A DNA stretch of 15,100 nucleotides from DAOVIY01 sp964441595 (GCA_964441595.1 CAYTXM010000013.1:1-15100); one strand, 5' to 3'. Positions 7,421 to 13,994 are shown, counted from the stretch's first letter. The notes: generated by a model not told the origin, from the letters alone. Numbers and translations are program-made.

Positions 7421-8536
7421 ATGAAAGATTATTATGATATTTTGGGAGTTTCGCGTAATGCTTCGCCAGAAGAAATTAAGAAGGCTTTTTATAAATTAGC
7501 TCATAAACATCATCCAGACAAAGGTGGTAGTTCAGATAAATTTAAGGAAATAAACGAAGCATATCAAGTCTTGTCTAATAAGGAAAAAAGAGCTCAGTAT
7601 GATAAATTTGGCCGTGTATTTGAAGGAGCAGGAGCTGGCTCTCAACAAGGATTTCCCGGATTTGAATGGCAAGAAGGCGGATTTCAATCGCCATTTGGTT
7701 TTTCTGGTAATTTTGATATAGGAGATATTTTTTCTGATTTTTTTGAACAATCTGCCGCCTCTTCAAGGCAAAGAAAAAGCGCGAATCAAAATAAAGGGAG
7801 AAATATTGAGGTTAATCTGGAAATAGATTTAGAAGAAGCGGCTTTTGGAGCAAGAAAGGATATTGCTTTTAAAACTTATCTTACTTGTGAGCATTGTAAT
7901 GGCAAAGGATATGAACCGAATTCTAAATTGAAAGAATGTTCAAATTGTAAAGGAGAAGGGGTAATTAGAGAATTACGCAGGACTTTTTTGGGAGAATTTA
8001 CCCAAATAATTGAATGTCCAAAATGTAAAGGAAGAGGGAAAATACCGGAAAAACCATGTAAAACTTGTGGGGGTGATGGTCGTTATTATGGCAATAAGGA
8101 AGTTAAGATAGATATTCCTATTGGAATAAGAGACGGGGAAACAATTAGAATAAGAAAAGAAGGGGAAGCGGGAATATTGGGTGGATTAAGTGGTGATTTA
8201 TATATTAGAATAATAATTAAACGGCATTTAATATTTGAGAGAAAGGGAGATGATTTACATACAACCTTGTATATAAGCTTTACTGAAGCAGTGCTTGGTT
8301 CTAAAAAAGAAGCAAATATCCTTAATTCTTCAGGAGATAAAGAAAAAAAGATTTTTTTGAAAATTCCTTCCGGAACAGAATCAGGGGAAATCTTTCGTGT
8401 TAGAGGGAAGGGGATTAAGCATTTTGATGCTCCAGGTCAAGGGGATTTATATGTTAAGGTAAAAATTAAAACTCCAAAAAAGGTTTCTGCGCAAGCAAGA
8501 GAACTTTTAGAAAAACTTCAAAAAGAAATTGATTAA
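7421..8536 (+). CDS. dnaJ: Co-chaperone DnaJ (Hsp40)
   Basis: DnaJ delivers substrates to DnaK and stimulates its ATPase. From the ATG at 7421 the product is 371 aa, normal for type I DnaJ. The J domain (about 1-65) begins MKDYYDILGVSRNAS and contains the HPD motif at 31-33. A Gly/Phe-rich region follows (about 66-110), then four zinc-binding CxxCxGxG-type repeats: CEHCNGKG, CSNCKGEG, CPKCKGRG and CKTCGGDG. The C-terminal substrate-binding beta domains follow, with IPIGIRDGETIRIRKEGEAG and a second block, KIPSGTESGEIFRVRGKGIKH. The frame can be extended to a TTG at 7403, but that would overlap the preceding gene and add residues before the canonical start, so the ATG is preferred. The spacing to the membrane-protein stop is 7 nt. 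Confidence 0.97.
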   Translation: MKDYYDILGVSRNASPEEIKKAFYKLAHKHHPDKGGSSDKFKEINEAYQVLSNKEKRAQYDKFGRVFEGAGAGSQQGFPGFEWQEGGFQSPFGFSGNFDIGDIFSDFFEQSAASSRQRKSANQNKGRNIEVNLEIDLEEAAFGARKDIAFKTYLTCEHCNGKGYEPNSKLKECSNCKGEGVIRELRRTFLGEFTQIIECPKCKGRGKIPEKPCKTCGGDGRYYGNKEVKIDIPIGIRDGETIRIRKEGEAGILGGLSGDLYIRIIIKRHLIFERKGDDLHTTLYISFTEAVLGSKKEANILNSSGDKEKKIFLKIPSGTESGEIFRVRGKGIKHFDAPGQGDLYVKVKIKTPKKVSAQARELLEKLQKEID

Positions 8537-8557
8537 TATATTTAAAATAATAAAAAG

Positions 8558-8601
8558 ATGAAAAATTTCACTACATTAATAAAAGAAAGCTTTGAAATTT
8601 A
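8558..8601 (+). CDS. Start of a probable membrane-protein gene, lost in an assembly gap
   Basis: An ATG at 8558, 21 nt after the dnaJ stop, opens a frame reading MKNFTTLIKESFEI before running into the N gap. This resembles the opening of a common Patescibacteria membrane-protein type (pattern LLKESWxIYKK followed by a hydrophobic helix); that is from memory of the style, not an alignment. The frame happens to line up with rmuC across the 100 N, but the N count is a placeholder and RmuC has its own ATG with a normal N-terminal membrane anchor right after the gap. I therefore treat this as a separate, 3'-missing gene. Confidence 0.45.
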
Positions 8602-8701
8602 NNNNNNNNNNNNNNNNNNNNNNNNNNNNNNNNNNNNNNNNNNNNNNNNNNNNNNNNNNNNNNNNNNNNNNNNNNNNNNNNNNNNNNNNNNNNNNNNNNN
8701 N
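8602..8701. other. Assembly gap (100 N), size unknown
   Basis: This is a run of exactly 100 N. The sequences on its two sides show no overlap, unlike the second gap, so real sequence is missing. It may hide most of a gene that starts at 8558 as well as the leader and any promoter of rmuC. Confidence 0.95.
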
Positions 8702-8710
8702 ACAAGTATA

Positions 8711-9772
8711 ATGAATCTTTTATATCTTTATATTGCATCAGGAATATTAGCAGGTATCTTTTTAGCTGGTATTTTTTATGTTCTTGTAATTAAAAAAGAA
8801 AAAGGCAAAAAAGATGACGATCAATCATTTCTTTTGCTACAAAATCAGATACAGGAAATTACGCGTACACTTGATGCTAAACTTGGAGAAATTCCTGGTG
8901 TAATACGCAATCAATTTGGAGAAAGCGCGAAAATTATCAGAGAAGTTACTGAAAAATTAACAAAATTAGATGAAACAAATAAGCAAGTGGTTAATTTTGC
9001 TGATCAACTTAAAAACCTTCAGGATATTCTGAAGAATCCTAAACAAAGAGGGGTATTAGGGGAGTATTATCTAGAGACGGTATTAAAGAACGTTCTTCCT
9101 CCAGGAAGTTATCAAACGCAATATGAATTTAAAGATGGTACAAAAGTAGATGCTGTAATCTTTGTTAAAGACAAAATTATTCCAATCGATTCTAAATTTA
9201 GTTTGGAAAATTATAATCGGATATTAGAAGCAAATGATAAAAATGAAAAAAAGAAATTGGAAGAGATATTTAAAAATGATTTAAAAAGCAGAATTGATGA
9301 AACAGCTAAATACATAAAACCAGAAGAAGGGACAATGGAATTTGCATTTATGTTTATTCCATCAGAAGCGATTTATTATGATTTATTAATTAACAAGATT
9401 GGTACTGTAAAAGCTAATACCCGCGATTTAGTAGAATACGCTATGGGACAAAAGAAAGTAATTATTGTTTCGCCAACTTCTTTTTTAGCATACTTGCAAA
9501 CTGTTCTTCAGGGATTAAGGGCTTTACAAATAGAAGAATCTGCTAAAGAAATTAAAAAAGGAGTAGAAAATTTAGCCCGTCATTTAACCAGCTATGAAAC
9601 CTATATGCAAAAAATGGGTAATCATTTAGGCACTACAGTAAATATGTATAACTCTGCTTATAAAGAGTTTGGTAAGATAGACAAAGATGTTTATAAGATT
9701 TCCGGAAAAAAGATTGAAGCAGAACCGTTAGAAATAGAAAAGCCAAAACAAGAAGAAATTGACAAAAAATAA
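8711..9772 (+). CDS. rmuC: RmuC family protein (DNA recombination limiting nuclease-like)
   Basis: RmuC proteins are membrane-anchored and carry a PD-(D/E)XK-like nuclease fold; in E. coli the protein limits inversion at short inverted repeats. From the ATG at 8711 the product is 353 aa. It has one N-terminal membrane helix (about 5-27) followed by basic KKEKGKK, then a coiled coil (about 38-110), then the RmuC core: PKQRGVLGEYYLETVLKNVLPP at about 110-131 (Glu118), KVDAVIF (Asp147) and IPIDSKFSLENY with Asp160-x-Lys162. Asp147 and DSK fit the PD-(D/E)XK core. The block SPTSFLAYLQTVLQGLR toward the C-terminus is also typical. Extending the frame back through the N gap to 8558 is not justified. 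Its 3' end contains the -35 box of the groES promoter. Lying between dnaJ and groES suggests, but does not prove, heat-shock co-expression. Confidence 0.93.
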   Translation: MNLLYLYIASGILAGIFLAGIFYVLVIKKEKGKKDDDQSFLLLQNQIQEITRTLDAKLGEIPGVIRNQFGESAKIIREVTEKLTKLDETNKQVVNFADQLKNLQDILKNPKQRGVLGEYYLETVLKNVLPPGSYQTQYEFKDGTKVDAVIFVKDKIIPIDSKFSLENYNRILEANDKNEKKKLEEIFKNDLKSRIDETAKYIKPEEGTMEFAFMFIPSEAIYYDLLINKIGTVKANTRDLVEYAMGQKKVIIVSPTSFLAYLQTVLQGLRALQIEESAKEIKKGVENLARHLTSYETYMQKMGNHLGTTVNMYNSAYKEFGKIDKDVYKISGKKIEAEPLEIEKPKQEEIDKK

Positions 9773-9786
9773 TTTTAAAGTAAAAT
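9759..9786 (+). promoter_or_regulatory. Promoter of groES-groEL(-lemA-htpX)
   Basis: A perfect -35 TTGACA (9759-9764), inside the last codons of rmuC, is followed after 16 bp by TAAAAT (9781-9786). This is the same box pair and spacing as the hrcA promoter. Transcription should start near 9792-9794, at the left edge of the CIRCE-like repeat, giving a leader of about 70 nt. Confidence 0.85.
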
Positions 9787-9792
9787 ATATAA

Positions 9793-9819
9793 TTAGCAAT
9801 TATAACTATGGATTGCTAA
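9793..9819 (+). promoter_or_regulatory. CIRCE-like operator of groESL
   Basis: The left arm TTAGCAATT (9793-9801, 7/9 match to CIRCE), exactly 9 nt of loop, and right arm GATTGCTAA (9811-9819, 8/9 match) form the CIRCE layout. The inverted repeat is perfect over 10 bp per arm (AATTAGCAAT at 9791-9800, ATTGCTAATT at 9812-9821). The right arm is identical to that of the hrcA operator. It covers the expected start of transcription, so HrcA binding should repress groESL. Confidence 0.85.
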
Positions 9820-9825
9820 TTTATT

Positions 9826-9857
9826 AACAATTCAACAATTTAACAATAAAACAATAT
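9826..9857 (+). repeat. Four tandem octamers in the groES leader
   Basis: Four uninterrupted 8-bp units, AACAATTC, AACAATTT, AACAATAA and AACAATAT, share a six-base core AACAAT and fill the leader between the operator and the groES start. They match the unit found before corA. No Shine-Dalgarno is present; the repeats could be a translation-enhancing A-rich leader or a slippage-generated spacer. Confidence 0.8.
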
Positions 9858-9863
9858 AATTTT

Positions 9864-10306
9864 ATGAATATTAAGCCGTTATCTGATCATATCTTTGTTG
9901 AAACTTTTAATGAAGAAAAAACTACTAAGAGTGGTATTTTTATTCCAGCCTCAGATGAGGAAAAACCAATGATGGGAAAAATAGTTGCGATTGGTCCTGG
10001 AAAAACAACTGATGAAGGAAAATTAATTCCTTTGAATGTAAAAGTAGGGGATAAAGTTTTGTTTACNNNNNNNNNNNNNNNNNNNNNNNNNNNNNNNNNN
10101 NNNNNNNNNNNNNNNNNNNNNNNNNNNNNNNNNNNNNNNNNNNNNNNNNNNNNNNNNNNNNNNNNNATGAAGGAAAATTAATTCCTTTGAATGTAAAAGT
10201 AGGGGATAAAGTTTTGTTTACTAAATATACTCCTAACGAAGTAAAAGTAGATGAAAAGGAATATCTTGTTATTCGTGAAGACGATGTACTCGCAATTATT
10301 GAGTAA
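9864..10306 (+). CDS. groES: Co-chaperonin GroES (interrupted only by an artefactual gap)
   Basis: GroES is the heptameric lid of the GroEL folding chamber. The reading begins MNIKPLSDHIFVETFNEEKT, continues through the mobile loop SGIFIPASDEEKPMMGKI and VAIGPGKTTDEGKLIPLNVKVGDKVLF, and then hits 100 N. After the N run the same 55 bases as at 10012-10066 are repeated (10167-10221) before the gene continues with KYTPNEVKVDEKEYLVIREDDVLAIIE and the TAA at 10304-10306. Removing one 55-bp copy plus the N run (155 bp) leaves 288 nt, an intact 95-aa GroES, exactly the usual size. The gene is therefore whole in the organism. It lies under a CIRCE-like operator and 58 bp before groEL. Confidence 0.95.
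10067..10166. other. Artefactual assembly gap (100 N) inside groES
   Basis: The 55 bases directly before the N run (10012-10066) are identical to the 55 directly after it (10167-10221). Two contigs that overlap by one k-mer were joined with a default gap instead of being merged. No sequence is likely to be missing here. Confidence 0.93.
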
Positions 10307-10313
10307 AGAACAA

Positions 10314-10355
10314 CTAATAACTAATAGCTAACAACTAATAATTAACAATTTAACT
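10314..10355 (+). repeat. Tandem heptamers in the groEL leader
   Basis: The groES-groEL spacer is made of 7-bp units: CTAATAA, CTAATAG, CTAACAA, CTAATAA, TTAACAA and a decayed TTTAACT. It has the same look as the octamer leaders before groES and corA but a period of seven. Seen directly; function unknown. Confidence 0.75.
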
Positions 10356-10364
10356 AAATACATT

Positions 10365-11990
10365 ATGGCAAAAAAGATAATCTTTGATGAAAAAGCTCGC
10401 CAATTGCTTAAAAAAGGTATTGATCAATTAGCCCAAGCAGTAAAAATCACTTTAGGGCCCAAAGGATCTAACGTGATTTTAGACAGGGGATTTGGTTCTC
10501 CTCTCATTACAAATGATGGGGTAACGATTGCTAAAGAAATAGAACTTGAGGATAGAACAGAAAATTTGGGCGCTGAAATTTTAAAACAAGCTGCGGAAAA
10601 GACTAATGATGTAGCTGGAGACGGTACTACTACTGCGATTGTTTTAGCATGGTCAATAATTACCGCCGGTTTGAAAAATGTTACAGCTGGAGCTGATGCC
10701 CTAAGTATTAAGAGGGGTATTGATAAAGCAGTAAAGGTTGTTGTTAAAGGATTAAAAGATATATCGCAAAAAGTGGAAAGCCATGATGAAATAGCAAATG
10801 TTGGATCAATTTCTGCTGATGATAAGGAAATAGGGAATATGATTGCTAATATTTTTGATGAAGTTGGAAAAGACGGAATAATTACGGTAGAAGAATCAAA
10901 AACTCTTGGATTATCTAAAGAAATTGTTAAAGGATTACAATTTGACAAAGGATATATTTCTCCTTATATGATTACTGATTCTGAAAAAATGGAATCAGTT
11001 TTGGAAAATCCTTATATTATTATTACTGATAAAAAAATAACTAATATACAGGAAATTTTGCCTTTATTGGATAAAATTGTTCAGTCTGGTAAAAAGGATT
11101 TGCTAATAATAGCTGATGATTTAAGCGGAGAAGCATTAGCAACTTTAATATTAAATAAATTGCGTGGTACATTTAATGTTGTAGCAGTAAAAACTCCAGG
11201 ATTTGGAGATAGAAAAAAAGAATTAATGGAAGATATTTCTATTGTTACCGGTAGTAAGATTATTTCTGAAGAGATTGGTCTTAAATTGGATAAAACTGAA
11301 TTAGATAATCTTGGTAGTGCCAGAAGAGTAGTAATCAATAAAGATAACACGACAATTGTTGAAGGGGGTGGAGATGCTGAAAATATCAAAAATAGAATAA
11401 AACAGATTAAAAAACAAATAGAATCAGTAGATTCAGATTTTGATAAAGAAAAATTGGAGGAAAGATTAGCAAAATTATCAGGCGGCATTGCCGTTATAAA
11501 AGTTGGCGCGGCAACCGAGGTTGAACAAAAAGAAAAACAACATCGCGTAGAAGACGCAGTTAGAGCGACGAAAGCCGCTTTAGAAGAAGGTGTAGTAACT
11601 GGTGGAGGCATAGCCCTTTTAAGGAGCGCTAAAGCTTTAGAAAATATTAATTTAGATGATATTGACGAAAAAATAGGAGCAGATATTATTTTAAGGGCTT
11701 TAGAAGAACCGATTCGCCAGATAGCTGAAAATGCTGGGCGCAGTGGTGAAGTTGTATTAGAAGAAGCTAAAAAGAGAGAGAATAATGAAGGGTTTGACGT
11801 GACAAAAGGTGAATTTGTTGATATGTTTAAAGCGGGTATTGTTGATCCTACCAAGGTTACCAGAAGCGCGTTGGAGAATGCTGCTTCTGTAGCAAGTATG
11901 TTTTTAACAACTAAAGTTGTTGTTACGGATATTCCAGAGAAAAAAGATAATCCTGGGATTCCGCAAGGACCAATGATGCCGCAATACTAA
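10365..11990 (+). CDS. groEL: Chaperonin GroEL (Hsp60)
   Basis: GroEL is the double-ring ATP-dependent chaperonin that encloses and folds cytosolic proteins with GroES. The 541-aa product has the standard length. It begins MAKKIIFDEKAR and shows the nucleotide site VKITLGPKGSNVIL at 26-39, NDGVTIAKEIELED at 50-63 and DVAGDGTTTAIVLA at 82-95, with DGTTT at 86-90. The apical domain is followed by the C-terminal equatorial part, including LEEGVVTGGGIALLR and the stretch GIVDPTKVTRSALENAASVASM. The end is DNPGIPQGPMMPQY: the Gly-Gly-Met repeat tail common in GroEL is missing, replaced by a short Pro/Met end. It follows groES by 58 bp of tandem heptamers. No own promoter or CIRCE is visible, so it depends on the groES promoter. 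HrcA activity elsewhere depends on GroEL, closing a feedback loop. Confidence 0.98.
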   Translation: MAKKIIFDEKARQLLKKGIDQLAQAVKITLGPKGSNVILDRGFGSPLITNDGVTIAKEIELEDRTENLGAEILKQAAEKTNDVAGDGTTTAIVLAWSIITAGLKNVTAGADALSIKRGIDKAVKVVVKGLKDISQKVESHDEIANVGSISADDKEIGNMIANIFDEVGKDGIITVEESKTLGLSKEIVKGLQFDKGYISPYMITDSEKMESVLENPYIIITDKKITNIQEILPLLDKIVQSGKKDLLIIADDLSGEALATLILNKLRGTFNVVAVKTPGFGDRKKELMEDISIVTGSKIISEEIGLKLDKTELDNLGSARRVVINKDNTTIVEGGGDAENIKNRIKQIKKQIESVDSDFDKEKLEERLAKLSGGIAVIKVGAATEVEQKEKQHRVEDAVRATKAALEEGVVTGGGIALLRSAKALENINLDDIDEKIGADIILRALEEPIRQIAENAGRSGEVVLEEAKKRENNEGFDVTKGEFVDMFKAGIVDPTKVTRSALENAASVASMFLTTKVVVTDIPEKKDNPGIPQGPMMPQY

Positions 11991-12025
11991 AAATTAAAAA
12001 TTACAAAATTTAAAATTAAAAAAAT

Positions 12026-12571
12026 ATGAGTATACTTTGGTTCGCTTTAATCGCAATAGTCTTGTTAGTTGTTGTGGCTTATAACTCTCTTATTAGAAAA
12101 AGCCAGCGTGTAAAAGAAGCTTGGGCAGATATTGATGTTCAATTAAAACGTCGTTACGATTTGGTTCCTAATTTAATTGAGGCGGTAAAAGGATATATGG
12201 CTCATGAGAAAGAAGTTTTTGAAAAAGTTACTGAAGCTCGAACACGGGCTATGGGTACTACTGATAGTGTAGAAAAGATAAAAGCTGAAAATCAATTTAC
12301 CAAAACATTAAAAACACTTTTTGCTGTTGCTGAAAATTATCCGGAATTGAAAGCTAATCAAAGTTTTATTGAATTACAAAAAGAATTAGTGGATACAGAA
12401 GATAAAATTCAAGCTGCTCGCCGATTCTATAATTCCAATGTACGGGATTATAATATTGCTATAAAAGTTTTTCCAAAAACTTTGATTGCGCAAACATTTG
12501 GCTTTAAAGAAGAACCATTATTTGAAATTACTGAGGCTTCAGAACGCGAAGCAGTAAAGGTCAAATTCTAA
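12026..12571 (+). CDS. lemA: LemA family membrane-anchored protein
   Basis: LemA proteins are small, helical, membrane-anchored proteins of unclear biochemical role, often encoded next to htpX. The 181-aa product has one N-terminal membrane helix (about 3-20) followed by a helical domain. Family signatures are YNSLIRKSQRVKEAWADIDVQLKRRYDLVPNLIEAVKGY (about 19-57), the block AVAENYPELKANQSFIELQKEL at about 100-121, and EDKIQAARRFYNSNVRDYN with FP at about 126-149. It starts 35 nt after groEL in an A-rich spacer with no promoter or terminator visible, and htpX follows after 19 nt. The layout suggests co-transcription with groESL and joint action with HtpX at the membrane; both are inference from position. 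Confidence 0.96.
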   Translation: MSILWFALIAIVLLVVVAYNSLIRKSQRVKEAWADIDVQLKRRYDLVPNLIEAVKGYMAHEKEVFEKVTEARTRAMGTTDSVEKIKAENQFTKTLKTLFAVAENYPELKANQSFIELQKELVDTEDKIQAARRFYNSNVRDYNIAIKVFPKTLIAQTFGFKEEPLFEITEASEREAVKVKF

Positions 12572-12590
12572 ATTGCTACACTTCTAATTT

Positions 12591-13475
12591 GTGACTCTTT
12601 ATACACAAGTTGATTCTAATGTTAGAAAAACGTGGCTTTTAATCACGGTATTTTTGATATTAATTATAGCTTTAGGATGGGTTTTTAGTTATATCTTTGA
12701 ATCTCCTATGATTTTATATATTGCTGTTATCTTAAGTATAGTCTGGAGTTTTTCCAGCTATTGGTATTCTGATAAAATAGTTCTTTCTCTTACTAAATCA
12801 CATCCAATAAAAAAAGAAGATAATCCAGAATTGTATAGAATTGTAGAAAATCTTTCTATTACAGCTGGATTGCCAATTCCGCAAATTTATATAATTAATG
12901 ATATTTCTCCTAATGCTTTTGCCACTGGGAGAGATGCTAAGCACGGAGTTGTTTGTGTTACGCAAGGACTATTAGATAAATTAGAAAAATCTGAATTAGA
13001 AGGCGTTATTGCTCATGAATTAGCTCATATTGGTAATCGTGATATTCTTTTATCTTCAGTTGTTGTGGTTTTGGTCGGCATGATTGCTTTGTTATCAGAT
13101 TGGACTCTTAGATCGTTATTTTGGGGAAGGAGAAGAAAAGACAGTCAAGGTAATTTAGGTCTTATTATGTTAGTAATTGGCATTGCTGCAGCTATTTTAG
13201 CGCCTTTAGCAGCTACCTTGCTTAGATTAGCTATATCAAGAAAAAGAGAGTTTTTAGCTGATGCCTCAGGGGCGCTTTTAACCCGTTATCCAGAAGGATT
13301 AGCTAGGGCTTTGGAAAAGATTTCTCAGGATCCCAATCCTTTACGCGCTGCTTCAAACGCGACAAGTCATCTTTTTATATCCAACCCTTTTAGAAAAAAA
13401 GCAGTAAGCAAGCTTTGGATGACTCACCCGCTTACAGAGGAAAGGGTAAAAGCTTTAAGACAAATGGATATTTGA
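12591..13475 (+). CDS. htpX: Membrane zinc metalloprotease HtpX homologue
   Basis: HtpX is an inner-membrane M48 zinc endopeptidase that degrades misfolded membrane proteins with its active site facing the cytosol. The 294-aa product (family about 280-300) has two N-terminal membrane helices (about 15-33 and 40-58), a conserved soluble stretch, the zinc motif HELAH at 142-146 and further hydrophobic segments at about 153-170 and 188-212. The third zinc ligand is Glu220 in RKREFLADASGALLTRYPEGLARAL, and SHLFISNPF plus THPLTEERVKALRQM close the protein, as in the family. The start is GTG at 12591, giving MTLYTQVDSNVRKTWLL, the usual HtpX opening; no ATG fits better. It lies 19 nt after lemA. 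In E. coli htpX is stress-induced; here the link would be through the upstream groESL promoter. Confidence 0.97.
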   Translation: MTLYTQVDSNVRKTWLLITVFLILIIALGWVFSYIFESPMILYIAVILSIVWSFSSYWYSDKIVLSLTKSHPIKKEDNPELYRIVENLSITAGLPIPQIYIINDISPNAFATGRDAKHGVVCVTQGLLDKLEKSELEGVIAHELAHIGNRDILLSSVVVVLVGMIALLSDWTLRSLFWGRRRKDSQGNLGLIMLVIGIAAAILAPLAATLLRLAISRKREFLADASGALLTRYPEGLARALEKISQDPNPLRAASNATSHLFISNPFRKKAVSKLWMTHPLTEERVKALRQMDI

Positions 13476-13476
13476 A

Positions 13477-13505
13477 ATGACAAAATGTGAAAAATTTGCT
13501 AAAAT
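13477..13505 (+). promoter_or_regulatory. Promoter for the Tic20-like gene
   Basis: ATGACA (13477-13482, 5/6 match to -35) is followed after exactly 17 bp by TAAAAT (13500-13505, 5/6 match to -10). It begins one base after the htpX stop codon. The predicted start near 13512 leaves a leader of about 40 nt. No CIRCE arm pair surrounds it, so the gene is probably not under HrcA control. Confidence 0.65.
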
Positions 13506-13550
13506 GTTTATAGGGTCGAGATAAAAAATTTAACAAAATTAATTAAAATT

Positions 13551-13940
13551 ATGGACGAAGATATTCAAAAAGAACCTTTAGAAGAGCAAGCCCCAGAACA
13601 AACATCTACTCCAGAAGCACCAGAACAAGCTCCTAAAGAAGCTGAGGATAATAAAGTAATAGCTATTTTAAGCTATATTGGAGTTTTATGCCTTATCCCT
13701 CTTTTAACAAAGAAAGATGACGAATTTGTTTTCTTTCATGCCAAACAAGGACTAGTCCTTTTTATTGCTGAAGTAATAACTGCTTTTGTTGCTGCAATTC
13801 CTTTTCTTGGTTGGGTTATTGCTCCTTTAGCTAGCTTGTTATGGATAATATTATCTATTGTAGGTATTGTTAATGTTTTAGGAGACAAAACAAAAGAATT
13901 GCCTGTTTTAGGTAAATACGCTGTCAAGATTAAAATTTAG
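13551..13940 (+). CDS. Small membrane protein of the DUF4870/Tic20-like type
   Basis: The 129-aa product has a Pro/Glu/Gln-rich, acidic, probably disordered N-terminus (1 to about 33, with repeated EQAPEQ and PEAPEQAP), then three hydrophobic segments at about 35-52, 67-86 and 87-112. The first is followed by KKDDEFVFFHAKQGLVLF. The FHAKQG motif between helices one and two, and the Gly-rich helix ends, are typical of the DUF4870/Tic20-like family of small bacterial membrane proteins, whose function is unknown; chloroplast Tic20 belongs to the import machinery, which should not be transferred here. It has its own promoter at 13477-13505 and no Shine-Dalgarno before the ATG. The stop is 54 nt before the tRNA. 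Confidence 0.82.
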   Translation: MDEDIQKEPLEEQAPEQTSTPEAPEQAPKEAEDNKVIAILSYIGVLCLIPLLTKKDDEFVFFHAKQGLVLFIAEVITAFVAAIPFLGWVIAPLASLLWIILSIVGIVNVLGDKTKELPVLGKYAVKIKI

Positions 13941-13949
13941 AAATACATA

Positions 13950-13992
13950 ATTCATCTATCAAAATTTTATTACAAAAATTGGGTAGATGAAT
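13950..13992. repeat. Inverted repeat between the Tic20-like gene and tRNA-Ser
   Basis: ATTCATCTA (13950-13958) pairs perfectly with TAGATGAAT (13984-13992) around an A/T-rich loop; a G-T and a C-G pair extend the stem to 11. It ends two bases before the tRNA. No T-run follows on either strand, so it is not a standard terminator. It may assist tRNA 5' processing or end the upstream transcript. Confidence 0.6.
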
Positions 13993-13994
13993 AT

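Noticed and set aside
8558..9772. One 404-aa protein running through the N gap into RmuC
   Set aside because: The phase depends on a placeholder of 100 N, the two halves look unrelated, and RmuC has a good ATG and anchor helix at 8711.
9826..10355. Tandem repeats as a CRISPR array
   Set aside because: Units are 7-8 bp without unique spacers, and no cas genes are present.
10424..11854. Long open frames on the minus strand opposite groEL (174 and 257 codons)
   Set aside because: They are low-complexity Ser/Pro/Ile-rich translations mirroring groEL codon bias, with no family resemblance or start signals.
4475..13475. UGA recoding to glycine as in Gracilibacteria or Absconditabacteria
   Set aside because: No conserved gene contains an in-frame TGA, and dnaK and htpX end at TGA at the expected family length.
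13476..13502. Possible third CIRCE around TTTGCTAA before the Tic20-like gene
   Set aside because: The required left arm 18 bp upstream reads AATGACAAA, which does not pair; the bases are explained by the -35/-10 boxes.
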